Source: Carnobacterium iners
GTDB lineage: Bacteria; Bacillota; Bacilli; Lactobacillales; Carnobacteriaceae
DNA: 64,000 bases
NCBI RefSeq assembly: GCF_900177385.1
Contig: NZ_FXBJ01000002.1
Coordinates: forward strand, 872,001 to 936,000
Direction of reading: 5' to 3'
Shown: piece after piece, positions 36,386 through 44,853 of the stretch
Layout of the letters: every line of letters begins with the position of its first letter
Position numbering within the stretch: the first letter of the stretch is position 1
The notes under the pieces: model-generated
Databases searched by the model: none
The model's input: only the letters and a program-made list of their open reading frames with translations
Told to the model about the DNA's origin: nothing
Position numbers and translations under genes: made by a program

Positions 36386-36730
36386 ATGAGAAATGATATA
36401 GCTACTATTATTTTATCAATCATTATATTGGGAAAATCAATTGGTATAATCAATATCTTGTTGGGTAAATATACCTCTAATTTCGTAAGTTATTTTACAG
36501 TAGCACCGATAGATTCATACCAACTCAAGGATTTATCTAAAGAAGAACAGAAGAAATTCAACTATTTAGCTAGTTTGAGTAGTGTAATAGATATAATAAT
36601 CTCTTTCGTTATTATTATTTTTTTATCAAAGGTAACAATAGAAGTAATCTTATTTTTATCTTTTCTTTTATACGCTAACTCTTTATTCTTTAGCAAGTAT
36701 ATGAGTAAGGTATTCAAACTAATTTACTAA
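36386..36730 (+). CDS. Small membrane protein, unrecognised
   Basis: A 114-residue protein with a GAAAGGAG site before ATG 36386. Helices at about residues 5-27, 66-82 and 84-105; a polar loop between helices 1 and 2 contains SYQLKDLSKEEQKKFN. This layout resembles small DUF3784-like membrane proteins, but I cannot assign the family. It lies 19 bases before the next small membrane gene, so the two are probably cotranscribed. Confidence 0.6.
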   Translation: MRNDIATIILSIIILGKSIGIINILLGKYTSNFVSYFTVAPIDSYQLKDLSKEEQKKFNYLASLSSVIDIIISFVIIIFLSKVTIEVILFLSFLLYANSLFFSKYMSKVFKLIY

Positions 36731-36749
36731 AAAAGCTAGGAGGATTGGA

Positions 36750-36953
36750 ATGAACAAAAAAACTTTTTGGATACTAACTATTACATATGCGGCACTAACT
36801 TTTCTTTTTCATACGATTTTGCAAACAGCTTTTGGTGCATTCTTGATGACTTTGAGTTATTTTGCGTTAGTTTTTGCGTTTATATTTATTTTATATAGTT
36901 CTATCAAATTCTCAATAAGATTATTTTTTTATAAGCAAAAGAACGATAGCTGA
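36750..36953 (+). CDS. Small two-helix membrane protein, unrecognised
   Basis: A 67-residue protein, ATG 36750 with CTAGGAGG before it. Two helices (about 6-27 and 33-55) and a basic C-terminus (FFYKQKNDS). No family recognised. Tightly spaced behind the 114-residue membrane gene. Confidence 0.6.
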   Translation: MNKKTFWILTITYAALTFLFHTILQTAFGAFLMTLSYFALVFAFIFILYSSIKFSIRLFFYKQKNDS

Positions 36954-37072
36954 AAATCCATCGTTGCTTTAATTTGAAAATAATCGTTCTATTAGACCTT
37001 TTTTATCTTTATCTTTATACTTTGGATGAGGTGAAGTGAGGTTGTATTAAATGATAAGAAGGAGGATGTACG

Positions 37073-37864
37073 ATGAGTATGTCAAAAAAAGCTTGGATAA
37101 ATGGTTTATTTTTTATTGTAACGTTAGTAGTTAATGCATTAGGAGCCTTTGGGTTTATCAATGGTTTATCACAGAATGAAATTTCAGATAAGTACCAAAC
37201 TTTAATTACACCAGATCCGTCCGCATTTAGTATATGGAGTGCCATCTATATTTTACTAGGGATTTCTATTATTACTATGATTGTAAAAAAAGATGATTCT
37301 TATTATCAAAAGGCGCTAAATAAAATTTCACTAGTATTTGTTTTTTCATCACTATTAAATATCGCTTGGATTATTGCTTTTTCATATTTGCAACTGGTCT
37401 TGTCAACCGTTTTCATCCTAGCATTTTCAGTAACATTAGCTTTAATCTGTATAAAATTACTCGAAATTAATGATGGGAGACATTTTCTCTTACCGTTATC
37501 TTTTGGACTTTATGCAGGTTGGTTGTTTATCGCTTCGGTTGTTAATGTAGCCGCTACGCTTGTAAAAGCGAATTGGGATGGTTTTGGAATTGAACTTGAA
37601 ATTTTAGCATCTGGGACACTTATTGTAGCTGTATTGTTGGTTTTCATCGTTATGCTAAAGATACAAAATGTCATATTTCCACTACCTATTGCCTGGGCTT
37701 ATTTTGGTATACACAAGTTTTTGACTTCTCCAGAGGGATTCAACGGAGATTTTACAACTCTTCAAACAGTATCACTTGTGGGTTTAGTTGCATTGGTATT
37801 AATAAGCGTGTTCCAACTATATAAAAACCATTTCGTGTTGATTCCAAGAAAAGGAAATGTATAA
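37073..37864 (+). CDS. TspO/MBR-related (tryptophan-rich sensory) membrane protein
   Basis: A 263-residue membrane protein with about eight helices, longer than the classical 150-160-residue TspO. Family-like stretches: FSIWSAIYILLGISI, SSLLNIAWIIAFSYLQL, GLYAGWLFIASVVNVAATLV and PLPIAWAYFGIHK. TspO proteins bind porphyrins and other ligands and influence stress responses; the role of the long form is unknown. A perfect AAGGAGG site precedes ATG 37073. Monocistronic, with its own terminator. Confidence 0.75.
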   Translation: MSMSKKAWINGLFFIVTLVVNALGAFGFINGLSQNEISDKYQTLITPDPSAFSIWSAIYILLGISIITMIVKKDDSYYQKALNKISLVFVFSSLLNIAWIIAFSYLQLVLSTVFILAFSVTLALICIKLLEINDGRHFLLPLSFGLYAGWLFIASVVNVAATLVKANWDGFGIELEILASGTLIVAVLLVFIVMLKIQNVIFPLPIAWAYFGIHKFLTSPEGFNGDFTTLQTVSLVGLVALVLISVFQLYKNHFVLIPRKGNV

Positions 37865-37894
37865 ATATAAAAAATAGCTATCGTTAAATCAAAG

Positions 37895-37917
37895 ATCAGT
37901 GAGGATAATTCACTGAT
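37895..37917 (+). terminator. Terminator after the TspO-like gene
   Basis: ATCAGTGA pairs with TCACTGAT around GGATAAT, followed by nine or more T. Confidence 0.85.
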
Positions 37918-38085
37918 TTTTTTTTGTATCTTAATTGGAATCTTACAAAGTTTTAATTAAACTAATTCATTAAGCGTAATCTAATCCGCTGACCATCTGA
38001 AGTTAAATAAAGAGGTTAATTTGATTGAAATTTAAATTGAATTATAGATTAAATGAACTTATATTTCATTTATTTCATATTTAAC

Positions 38086-38134
38086 TTGAAATAAAATTTC
38101 ATTAGGGCTATAATAAATTTTGTAAGTGCTTCCA
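38086..38134 (+). promoter_or_regulatory. Promoter of the murein-sugar operon with palindrome and cre-like site
   Basis: -35 TTGAAA (38086-38091), 17-base spacer, -10 TATAAT (38109-38114). The palindrome GAAAT-AAA-ATTTC (38088-38100) overlaps the -35 and is a good candidate operator for the RpiR-type regulator encoded at 44854. TGTAAGTGCTTCCA (38121-38134) at the transcription start fits a CcpA cre site with one mismatch. Confidence 0.65.
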
Positions 38135-38154
38135 AAAAAAGGGGGGATAAAAAT

Positions 38155-39057
38155 ATGTTAGAAGCTTTAACTACCGAAAAAAGAAACACTAGTACTACAG
38201 AGCTTGATACGTTTTCGGTTGAAGAAATTATAAAAAAAATGAACCAAGAAGATGAAAAGGTAGCTAAAATAGTTAAAGAAGAAATAGAGAATATTGCTAA
38301 ATTGGTTGAAGCTGTCATTACATCCCTAAAAAAAGGCGGACGATTATTTTATATTGGAGCTGGAACAAGTGGGAGACTAGGTGTTTTAGATGCTGCTGAA
38401 TGTATTCCAACATTCAATACGTCACCAGAGATGGTACAAGGAGTTATTGCTGGAGGGATGAAAGCAATGACTGTAGCTGTTGAAGGTGCAGAAGATTCGT
38501 TGGAATTATGTGAAGCAGATTTACGAGAACGTGGTTTAAATAAAAATGATTTTATTCTGGGTATTGCTGCTAGTGGTCGAACGCCTTATGTTATTGGTGG
38601 ATTGAAATATGCTAATAAGATAGGAGCTACAACAGGTGCCTTATCGTGTAATAAAGCATCGGCTATTAGCCAATATGCAGATTTTCCAATTGAGGTCGAT
38701 GTAGGTCCAGAAATTTTAACCGGTTCAACGAGGTTAAAATCTGGAACAGCTCAAAAATTTATATTAAATATGGTTTCAACAACAGCAATGATTCGTCTTG
38801 GTAAAGTTTATCAAAATTTAATGGTTGATGTTCAACCAACAAATGAAAAATTAGTTGAGCGATCTAAGCGAATTATTATGGATGCAACCGGTTGTACTTA
38901 TGAAGATGCTAGTTTTTATTTTAATGATTCAAACAAGCAGCCAAAGTTAGCGATTGTTCGATTATTGACAGGTATAAATAAAGAAAAAGCTCAAAAACTA
39001 TTAACAGAGAACGCTGGATTTGTTAGGAAAGCAGTTGAAGCAAGTAAAAAAAACTAG
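38155..39057 (+). CDS. murQ: N-acetylmuramic acid 6-phosphate etherase
   Basis: A 300-residue SIS-domain lyase that removes lactate from MurNAc-6-phosphate, giving GlcNAc-6-phosphate in the cytoplasm. Strong family motifs: LTTEKRNTSTTELDTFS, YIGAGTSGRLGVLDAAECIPTF, EGAEDS, GIAASGRTPYVIGGL, GPEILTGSTRLKSGTAQK and NLMVDVQPTNEKL. Length is normal. A G-rich ribosome site lies before ATG 38155. First gene of a murein-sugar operon continuing to anmK and the RpiR regulator. Confidence 0.97.
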   Translation: MLEALTTEKRNTSTTELDTFSVEEIIKKMNQEDEKVAKIVKEEIENIAKLVEAVITSLKKGGRLFYIGAGTSGRLGVLDAAECIPTFNTSPEMVQGVIAGGMKAMTVAVEGAEDSLELCEADLRERGLNKNDFILGIAASGRTPYVIGGLKYANKIGATTGALSCNKASAISQYADFPIEVDVGPEILTGSTRLKSGTAQKFILNMVSTTAMIRLGKVYQNLMVDVQPTNEKLVERSKRIIMDATGCTYEDASFYFNDSNKQPKLAIVRLLTGINKEKAQKLLTENAGFVRKAVEASKKN

Positions 39058-39159
39058 CTAAGTAATTATAATAAATTACAGATATCTTTTTAGGATTATT
39101 TATGTTTTAGTTGGTTCTATAAATATAATTTCAAGTACTAATAAAAGGAGGAAATAAAA

Positions 39160-39468
39160 ATGAAAGTTGTAATGGTTTGTTCAGGTGGAATGTCAAGTGC
39201 AATAGTCGTAAAATCTATTTTAAAAGAGGCTGATAAGCAAAATTTTGATTTAGAAATGATTGCAGTGGGATCAGGAGAGATTGAAGATATTCTAAAAACT
39301 AGCGAGTATGATTTACTTTTAGTTGCACCTCAAGTGAAGCATCAATTTGCTACGTTTGAAGGATATGCGAATGAGGCTGGTGTACCAATTGATAAAGTCG
39401 AACCAATGGGATACACACCATTAGGAGCACCAAAAACGTTGTTGCAAATAAAAAAATACATTAAATAG
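39160..39468 (+). CDS. PTS lactose/cellobiose-family EIIB
   Basis: A 102-residue phosphocarrier. MVCSGGMSSAIVVKS carries the phosphorylated Cys8, and the YDLLLVAPQVKHQF segment is typical of the family. It passes phosphate from EIIA (gene at 43299) to sugar held by EIIC (39574). With murQ before it and mupG downstream, the sugar is most likely MurNAc or the MurNAc-GlcNAc disaccharide. AAAGGAGG ribosome site. Confidence 0.93.
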   Translation: MKVVMVCSGGMSSAIVVKSILKEADKQNFDLEMIAVGSGEIEDILKTSEYDLLLVAPQVKHQFATFEGYANEAGVPIDKVEPMGYTPLGAPKTLLQIKKYIK

Positions 39469-39573
39469 TAACTATTTGATTTTCGTTTTATTTATATAGA
39501 AATACTTCTTCTAGAGACAGAATAGATTATTCATTTTAGATATGACAATACAGTTTAAAAAGGAGAAAGAAAA

Positions 39574-40878
39574 ATGACGAAATTTTTAGTTTGGATTGAA
39601 ACAAAATTTATGCCTCCTATGGCTAGGCTAGCTGAACAAAAACATTTAAAAGCAATCCGTGACGGAGTTATTTCTACGCTATCATTAATTCTTGTTGGAA
39701 GTTTCTTTTTAATTATTGCTAATCCTCCAATTGTATCATGGGCAGAAGCCATCGCACCGTATACAGCGGATATTGTTATTCCTTTCAGAATTACTATGGG
39801 ATTAATGAGTATCTATGCTTCTTACGGAATGGGATATAGTTTAGCTAAATCTTATAAATTAGATGGTATTACTGGTGGTGTTTTATCGCTAGCAACTTTC
39901 TTGATGTTGACAGTGCCTGTAAACGTAGATGCTTTATTACCAGAAGGTCAAGGTATTGGTTGGGTTTTACCAATGGGAAACCTTGGTGGGGCTGGAATGT
40001 TCTCAGCAATTTTAGCAATGATTTTTGCAGTTGAATCATTACGATTCTTCAAAAATAGAAACCTAATGATAAAAATGCCAGAACAAGTACCAGATTCAGT
40101 TGCAAGAAGTTTTGAAGCGCTGATCCCAGGAGCATTTGTTATTACGATTGTTTGGATTATTCGCGTATTACTTGATTTTGACTTAAATAATTTTATTCTT
40201 TCTATTTTTACTCCGATTAATGATATATTAGGAAATAATTTAATCGGTGTTTTAGTACCGGTTATCTTTATTACTCTATTATGGGCAGCAGGTGTCCATG
40301 GTATGAGCGTAATCGGCTCAGTTGCGCGCCCAATGTGGTTAGTTATGTTGGATGCGAATGGTCAAGCATTAGCAGATGGAGCAGCTCCTAATCAATTACC
40401 TTATATCGCACCGGAACAGTTTTACCAGTGGACAGTTTGGATTGGTGGCGCTGGTTCGACACTAGCCCTATGTATCTTACTATTATTTGCAAAATCCGTT
40501 TACTTAAAACAAGTAGGCCGTTTCTCAATTATCCCTTCACTTTTTAATATTAATGAGCCATTAATATTTGGAGTGCCTTTAGTTATGAATCCAATTTTAG
40601 CAATTCCCTTCATTTTAGCACCAGTTGTTACAACAACGATTAGTTATTTCGCCGTTAAATTTGGTATAATTAATGGTTTTGTTAGTAATGTTCCATGGAC
40701 TTTGCCAGCTCCAATAGGTGCCTTTCTATCGGCCAGTAACGATTGGAAAGCAGCAGTATTGGTACTAATTAATATTGCTATTGCCGGTGCTATTTACTAT
40801 CCATTCTTTAAAGTTTACGATAAAAAATTACGTGAAGAAGAGTTGGGTCAAGTAAGTGAAGAACATACTATTCTATAA
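39574..40878 (+). CDS. PTS lactose/cellobiose-family EIIC
   Basis: A 434-residue membrane permease with about ten helices and the cellobiose-group signatures AIRDGVISTLSLILVGSFFLIIANPP, LLWAAGVHGMSVIGSVARPMW, and FNINEPLIFGVPLVMNPILAIPFILAP, the last forming the sugar-binding site. It imports and phosphorylates a sugar together with the EIIB before it and EIIA at 43299. MurNAc importers known by name (MurP) belong to the glucose-type PTS, so a cellobiose-type permease in a MurNAc operon is notable. An AAAAGGAG site lies before ATG 39574. Confidence 0.94.
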   Translation: MTKFLVWIETKFMPPMARLAEQKHLKAIRDGVISTLSLILVGSFFLIIANPPIVSWAEAIAPYTADIVIPFRITMGLMSIYASYGMGYSLAKSYKLDGITGGVLSLATFLMLTVPVNVDALLPEGQGIGWVLPMGNLGGAGMFSAILAMIFAVESLRFFKNRNLMIKMPEQVPDSVARSFEALIPGAFVITIVWIIRVLLDFDLNNFILSIFTPINDILGNNLIGVLVPVIFITLLWAAGVHGMSVIGSVARPMWLVMLDANGQALADGAAPNQLPYIAPEQFYQWTVWIGGAGSTLALCILLLFAKSVYLKQVGRFSIIPSLFNINEPLIFGVPLVMNPILAIPFILAPVVTTTISYFAVKFGIINGFVSNVPWTLPAPIGAFLSASNDWKAAVLVLINIAIAGAIYYPFFKVYDKKLREEELGQVSEEHTIL

Positions 40879-40965
40879 AATTTGAAATGTATAAAGTACA
40901 AGAAGGGAAGGGTATGATATTCTCTTCTTGTTACCATTTAAAAATAAGAAAGGACTGAGAGTGAA

Positions 40966-41271
40966 ATGTTACGAATTGTTGTGTTAATAGTTTTCTTTGT
41001 TGCGTTAATTTTAGCTAGTGTATCTTTAGTCCACGGATTACATAAAAAAAATATGTATATTAATCGGTGGTATTTTGGTTTTGGAGCTTTTTTCATTATT
41101 CTGATTCCTAATTTTTTGTTTCAAAACATTCCACTAATTCTTACAAATATTTTTTATTTAATTTCAGCTATTTTTACAATCATGTACTTTGAAACAACCC
41201 GTTTAAAATTAGAAAAAAATCAATTTAGAGGCATTGTTAGAAGTGAACAATACCCTAGTAAAAAGGATTAA
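40966..41271 (+). CDS. Small membrane protein in the murein-sugar operon
   Basis: A 101-residue protein with three hydrophobic helices (about residues 3-22, 33-50, 54-72) and a basic tail RSEQYPSKKD. No family recognised. It lies between the EIIC and kinase genes, ending 4 bases before the kinase ATG, so it is translated with them. A role in uptake or as a small partner of EIIC is conceivable but unsupported. Confidence 0.65.
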   Translation: MLRIVVLIVFFVALILASVSLVHGLHKKNMYINRWYFGFGAFFIILIPNFLFQNIPLILTNIFYLISAIFTIMYFETTRLKLEKNQFRGIVRSEQYPSKKD

Positions 41272-41275
41272 AAAG

Positions 41276-42184
41276 ATGGAATATATGATTGGAATGGATA
41301 GTGGAGGGACAAAGACAGAGGCTATTGCTTATACCTTAAAAGGAAAAGAACTAGCACGCTGCCAGACCGGTTTTGGAAATCTACTAATGGATAAGGAGAA
41401 AGGTTTATCTAATATTGAAGAAGCGATAACAATTCTATTTGATCGATTAGGTGAAAGGAACTGTCAATCTGTTGTTATTGGTTTAGCAGGTTTAGATAGT
41501 GGAAATTTTAAAAAAGAATTGGATACCTATTTTAGTCGTTATCAGCCATTAATTGTTTTTATAAACGATGCTTGGTTATCTTATTATGCCTTAGTTAAAG
41601 AAAAAGACGGATGCCTCGTCATTTCAGGTACGGGCTCCATTTTTATTGGAAAGTATCATGAAGAAACTGCTCGAGTAGGTGGGTGGGGCAACATTTTAGG
41701 TGATGAAGGTTCAGGTTATTGGATTGCGAAAAGGATGATTCATCATTTACTGTTACAAGAAGATACTAACAAAAATTACTGTTATTTATCAAAAAAACTA
41801 ATAAATACCTTGCAGGCTAAAACTGTTTTTGATGTGGTTCATTATTTCTATACACATGAAAAGGATGAAATTGCTGAGTTAGCAAAGATTGTTGCCGAAA
41901 GTGCAAATTTAGGTGATGAAGTTTCTATCGAAATACTGAAAGAAGCAGGTTACGTTTTAGCTAAACAAGCAAAATTATTAATCTCAAAGCTAGGATTTAA
42001 TAAAGAAGTAACAATTGGAATAACGGGTAGTGTTTTGAAGAAAAACTCGATAGTGTATCATGCTTTTTTTGAAAATCTAGTTCAACACCCTCTAAAAATC
42101 ACATTTATAAAAGATTTAGAATCAAATACTATTGGTGGGTACTATTATTATAAAAACAATATACTGAGAAATGAGGAATGTTAA
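41276..42184 (+). CDS. murK: MurNAc/GlcNAc kinase, BadF/BadG/BcrA/BcrD ATPase family (MurK-like)
   Basis: A 302-residue sugar kinase of the ASKHA fold. Phosphate-1 loop GMDSGGTKTEAIAYT at the N-terminus, then VIGLAGLDS, INDAWLSYYAL, phosphate-2 VISGTGSIFIG, GGWGNILGDEGSGYWIAK and a C-terminal ITGSV adenosine motif. Clostridial MurK of this family phosphorylates both MurNAc and GlcNAc at O6. Here it would rephosphorylate free sugars released by MupG (inference). The frame is open upstream, but ATG 41276 follows AAAAGGAT and is the natural start. Its stop almost touches mupG. Confidence 0.85.
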   Translation: MEYMIGMDSGGTKTEAIAYTLKGKELARCQTGFGNLLMDKEKGLSNIEEAITILFDRLGERNCQSVVIGLAGLDSGNFKKELDTYFSRYQPLIVFINDAWLSYYALVKEKDGCLVISGTGSIFIGKYHEETARVGGWGNILGDEGSGYWIAKRMIHHLLLQEDTNKNYCYLSKKLINTLQAKTVFDVVHYFYTHEKDEIAELAKIVAESANLGDEVSIEILKEAGYVLAKQAKLLISKLGFNKEVTIGITGSVLKKNSIVYHAFFENLVQHPLKITFIKDLESNTIGGYYYYKNNILRNEEC

Positions 42185-42185
42185 G

Positions 42186-43274
42186 GTGAGAAGATTAGGA
42201 ATTTCAGTCTATCCAAATCATAGTAAATTAGAGGAAATCAAAGAATACATTGCATTAGCGGCAAAATATAAATTTAAGCGTATTTTTACATGCTTATTAT
42301 CTGTTGAAGAAGGAAAAGAAAAAATAGTTGCTGAATTTACAGAAGTTATTAAATGTGCTAAAGAAAACGGTATGGAAGTTATAGCAGATGTTAGTCCAAA
42401 AGTTTTCGGTGAATTAGGAATTAGTTACAAAGATTTATCTTTTTTCAAGGAAATTGGCGCTGATGGAATTCGTTTAGATATGGGATTTACAGGCAATGAA
42501 GAATCAATTATGACATTTAATCCTCAAGACTTAAAAATAGAGTTAAACATTAGCAGTGGGACAAAGTATTTAGAAAATATTTTGAGCTATCAAGCTAATG
42601 CAGATAAATTATTAGGGTGTCACAATTTTTACCCTCATCGCTATACTGGATTGAGTTTCAATCATTTTATTGAAACAACAAAACAATATAAGGATAAAGG
42701 ATTAATAACAGCAGCCTTTATTAGTTCACCAACGGCTAATGTAGGACCGTGGCCGGTAAATGAAGGTCTATGTACTCTTGAAATGCACCGAGAGTTGCCA
42801 ATTGTTGTTCAAGCTAAGCATCTGTGGGCAACCGAACTAATCGACGATGTCATCATTGCGAACTCATTTGCATCGCAAGAAGAATTGAAAGCTTTAAGTG
42901 AAATTGATCCCTATCAGTTAACATTAAATTGTGAATTAGTAGAGTCAATTCCAGAAATAGAAAAGAAAATTGTTTTGGAAGAGTTTCATTTTAATCGAGG
43001 AGATGTATCGGATTATGTTATTCGTTCCACTCAAAGTAGAGTGAAATACAAAGGACATGAATTTCCGCCATTCCATACGCCAAATATGAATCGTGGAGAT
43101 ATTATTGTGGAAACCTCTCTTTATGCTCATTACGCTGGAGAATTACAACTGGCTCTTTTAGCAATGGAGAATTCAGGTAAGACGAATGTTGTAGGACATG
43201 TTGTTGAAGAAGAATGGTTATTGCTTGATTATATTAAGCCTTGGCAAAAATTCAAATTTAATCAAGTGAAATAA
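42186..43274 (+). CDS. mupG: 6-phospho-N-acetylmuramidase (DUF871 family)
   Basis: A 362-residue DUF871 protein. MupG hydrolyses MurNAc-6P-GlcNAc, made by PTS import, to MurNAc-6P and GlcNAc. Features: LGISVYPNHSKLEEIKEYI, FKRIFTCLLS, DVSPKVFGELGIS, GIRLDMGFTG, the HNFYPHRYTGLS motif and PFHTPNMNRGDIIVE near the end. I choose GTG 42186 (VRRLGISVYP, as in relatives) with GAGG 9 bases upstream; an ATG at 42171 would overlap murK. Its presence between kinase and EIIA argues that the imported sugar is the disaccharide. Confidence 0.92.
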   Translation: MRRLGISVYPNHSKLEEIKEYIALAAKYKFKRIFTCLLSVEEGKEKIVAEFTEVIKCAKENGMEVIADVSPKVFGELGISYKDLSFFKEIGADGIRLDMGFTGNEESIMTFNPQDLKIELNISSGTKYLENILSYQANADKLLGCHNFYPHRYTGLSFNHFIETTKQYKDKGLITAAFISSPTANVGPWPVNEGLCTLEMHRELPIVVQAKHLWATELIDDVIIANSFASQEELKALSEIDPYQLTLNCELVESIPEIEKKIVLEEFHFNRGDVSDYVIRSTQSRVKYKGHEFPPFHTPNMNRGDIIVETSLYAHYAGELQLALLAMENSGKTNVVGHVVEEEWLLLDYIKPWQKFKFNQVK

Positions 43275-43298
43275 ACTAACTAGGTGGGGTGTTTAAGC

Positions 43299-43610
43299 AT
43301 GGAAGAACGTATTTTTGAAATTATTATACATGGTGGAAATGCTCGTGGAATGGCTTATGAGGCATTAGAAAAAGCGCGAGCAGGAGAATATGATGAAATG
43401 GAGCGCTTGCTAGGTGAGTGTAAAGCTGAAATGACGTTAGCGCATAATACACAAACAAAATTAGTTCAAGATGAGATTCGTGGAGATGAGATTAAAATTA
43501 GTCTTTTATTAGTTCATGCTCAGGACCAATTAATGACTGCAATGGCAGAACAGACATTAATATTGCAAATGATTGAAATGCAAAAAGAAATAAATAGTTT
43601 AAAAAAATAA
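43299..43610 (+). CDS. PTS lactose/cellobiose-family EIIA
   Basis: A 103-residue trimeric helical phosphocarrier: IFEIIIHGGNARGMAYEALEKARAGEYDEME, AHNTQTKLVQDE, and the phospho-His in LLLVHAQDQLMTAMAEQ. It completes the IIB/IIC system encoded 2.4-4 kb upstream in the same operon. ATG 43299 after GGTGGGG is preferred to an upstream in-frame start at 43284. Confidence 0.93.
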   Translation: MEERIFEIIIHGGNARGMAYEALEKARAGEYDEMERLLGECKAEMTLAHNTQTKLVQDEIRGDEIKISLLLVHAQDQLMTAMAEQTLILQMIEMQKEINSLKK

Positions 43611-43626
43611 GTAAGGGATTGGTTGT

Positions 43627-44757
43627 ATGAGCTACGCGGTTGGACTAATGTCAGGGACATCGCTAGATGGAATAGATGCCGCTTTAGTAGAAATTTCAGG
43701 CGAGGATGAAGAAACAAATGTTCAATTACTTGCATTTGAGACTTATCCAATTCAAGAAGAAACAATTAAACGAATTAAGAAAGTGCTATCGATTGAAGAA
43801 TCTAATGTAGCATTGATTTGCAGCTTAAATGTTGAGTTAGGATACGCATTTGCTGAGGCCGTGAAAGATATTTGTGAAAAAAAAGGCATTCAAGTAGAGC
43901 AACTAGATTTTGTTGCAAGCCATGGGCAAACCGTTTATCATTTGCCAATTCCAAAATCGAATCAATTTTCTTCTACTTTACAAATCGGTGAATCAGCTAT
44001 TATTTGTGAAGAGACTAAGACGACTGTAGTATCAAATTTTAGAGAAAGAGATATGGCTCTCGGCGGTCAAGGTGCACCAATTGTTCCTTATTCAGAATAT
44101 ATCCTATATAAGGATAAAAAAAGAACGAGATTGCTACAAAATATTGGTGGAATTGGAAATGTAACGGTTATTCCTAAAAATGCAGATCTCAATCAGTTAG
44201 TAGCTTTCGATACAGGTCCGGGGAATATGATTATTGATGAATTGTGTCGTCATTTTTATCAAGTACAATATGATAAAGGTGGAGCATATGCAGCAGCTGG
44301 AAAAGTAAACCAAGAATTATTCATTCAGCTAATGACTCATCCCTTTATTGCTAAGAGTTACCCAAAAACAACGGGACGAGAAGAATTCGGGGAAGACTTC
44401 ACACAGCGACTTGTTGAAGAATGGCCAATAAAACCAAATGATTTAATTGCTACTGCAACCCAATTTACAGCCTCATCAATCGCTGAAAATCTGAAACAAT
44501 TTATCGATGAGAATACCGATTTGATTGTAGCAGGAGGGGGCAGTTACAACGAGACTTTAATTAAGATGCTTAAAGCACAGTTGCCGACGGTCAATGTTCA
44601 AATACAAGAAGAAATAGGGCATTCTTCAGAAGCTAAAGAAGCAATAGCGATGACTATTTTAGGAAATCAAACCCTTCACCATAAACCAAGTAATGTTCCT
44701 AGTGCAACTGGAGCAAGTAGCAGGGCTATTCTAGGTAAAATTACGTATTATAGTTAA
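43627..44757 (+). CDS. anmK: 1,6-anhydro-N-acetylmuramic acid kinase
   Basis: A 376-residue ASKHA kinase that opens and phosphorylates anhydroMurNAc to MurNAc-6P, the MurQ substrate. Family motifs: AVGLMSGTSLDGIDAALVEI, VASHGQTVYHLP, SNFRERDMALGGQGAPIVPY, LLQNIGGIGNVTVI, FDTGPGNMIIDEL, and LIVAGGGSYN. Length is standard. It lies 16 bases after EIIA. A terminator follows, separating it from the regulator gene. Its presence means anhydro sugars from lytic transglycosylases, or from phage or neighbouring cells, can also be used. Confidence 0.97.
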   Translation: MSYAVGLMSGTSLDGIDAALVEISGEDEETNVQLLAFETYPIQEETIKRIKKVLSIEESNVALICSLNVELGYAFAEAVKDICEKKGIQVEQLDFVASHGQTVYHLPIPKSNQFSSTLQIGESAIICEETKTTVVSNFRERDMALGGQGAPIVPYSEYILYKDKKRTRLLQNIGGIGNVTVIPKNADLNQLVAFDTGPGNMIIDELCRHFYQVQYDKGGAYAAAGKVNQELFIQLMTHPFIAKSYPKTTGREEFGEDFTQRLVEEWPIKPNDLIATATQFTASSIAENLKQFIDENTDLIVAGGGSYNETLIKMLKAQLPTVNVQIQEEIGHSSEAKEAIAMTILGNQTLHHKPSNVPSATGASSRAILGKITYYS

Positions 44758-44769
44758 ATTAAAGGTAAT

Positions 44770-44800
44770 CAATCATCTTTAAAAGGATGATTGTTTTTTT
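44770..44800 (+). terminator. Terminator after anmK
   Basis: CAATCATCTT pairs with AGGATGATTG (one G-T pair) around TAAA, followed by seven T. Confidence 0.85.
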
Positions 44801-44853
44801 ATTTCATGAGATAATAAAAAAGCAATAGCAGTTAGGGCTAAGGAGGTAAAAAA

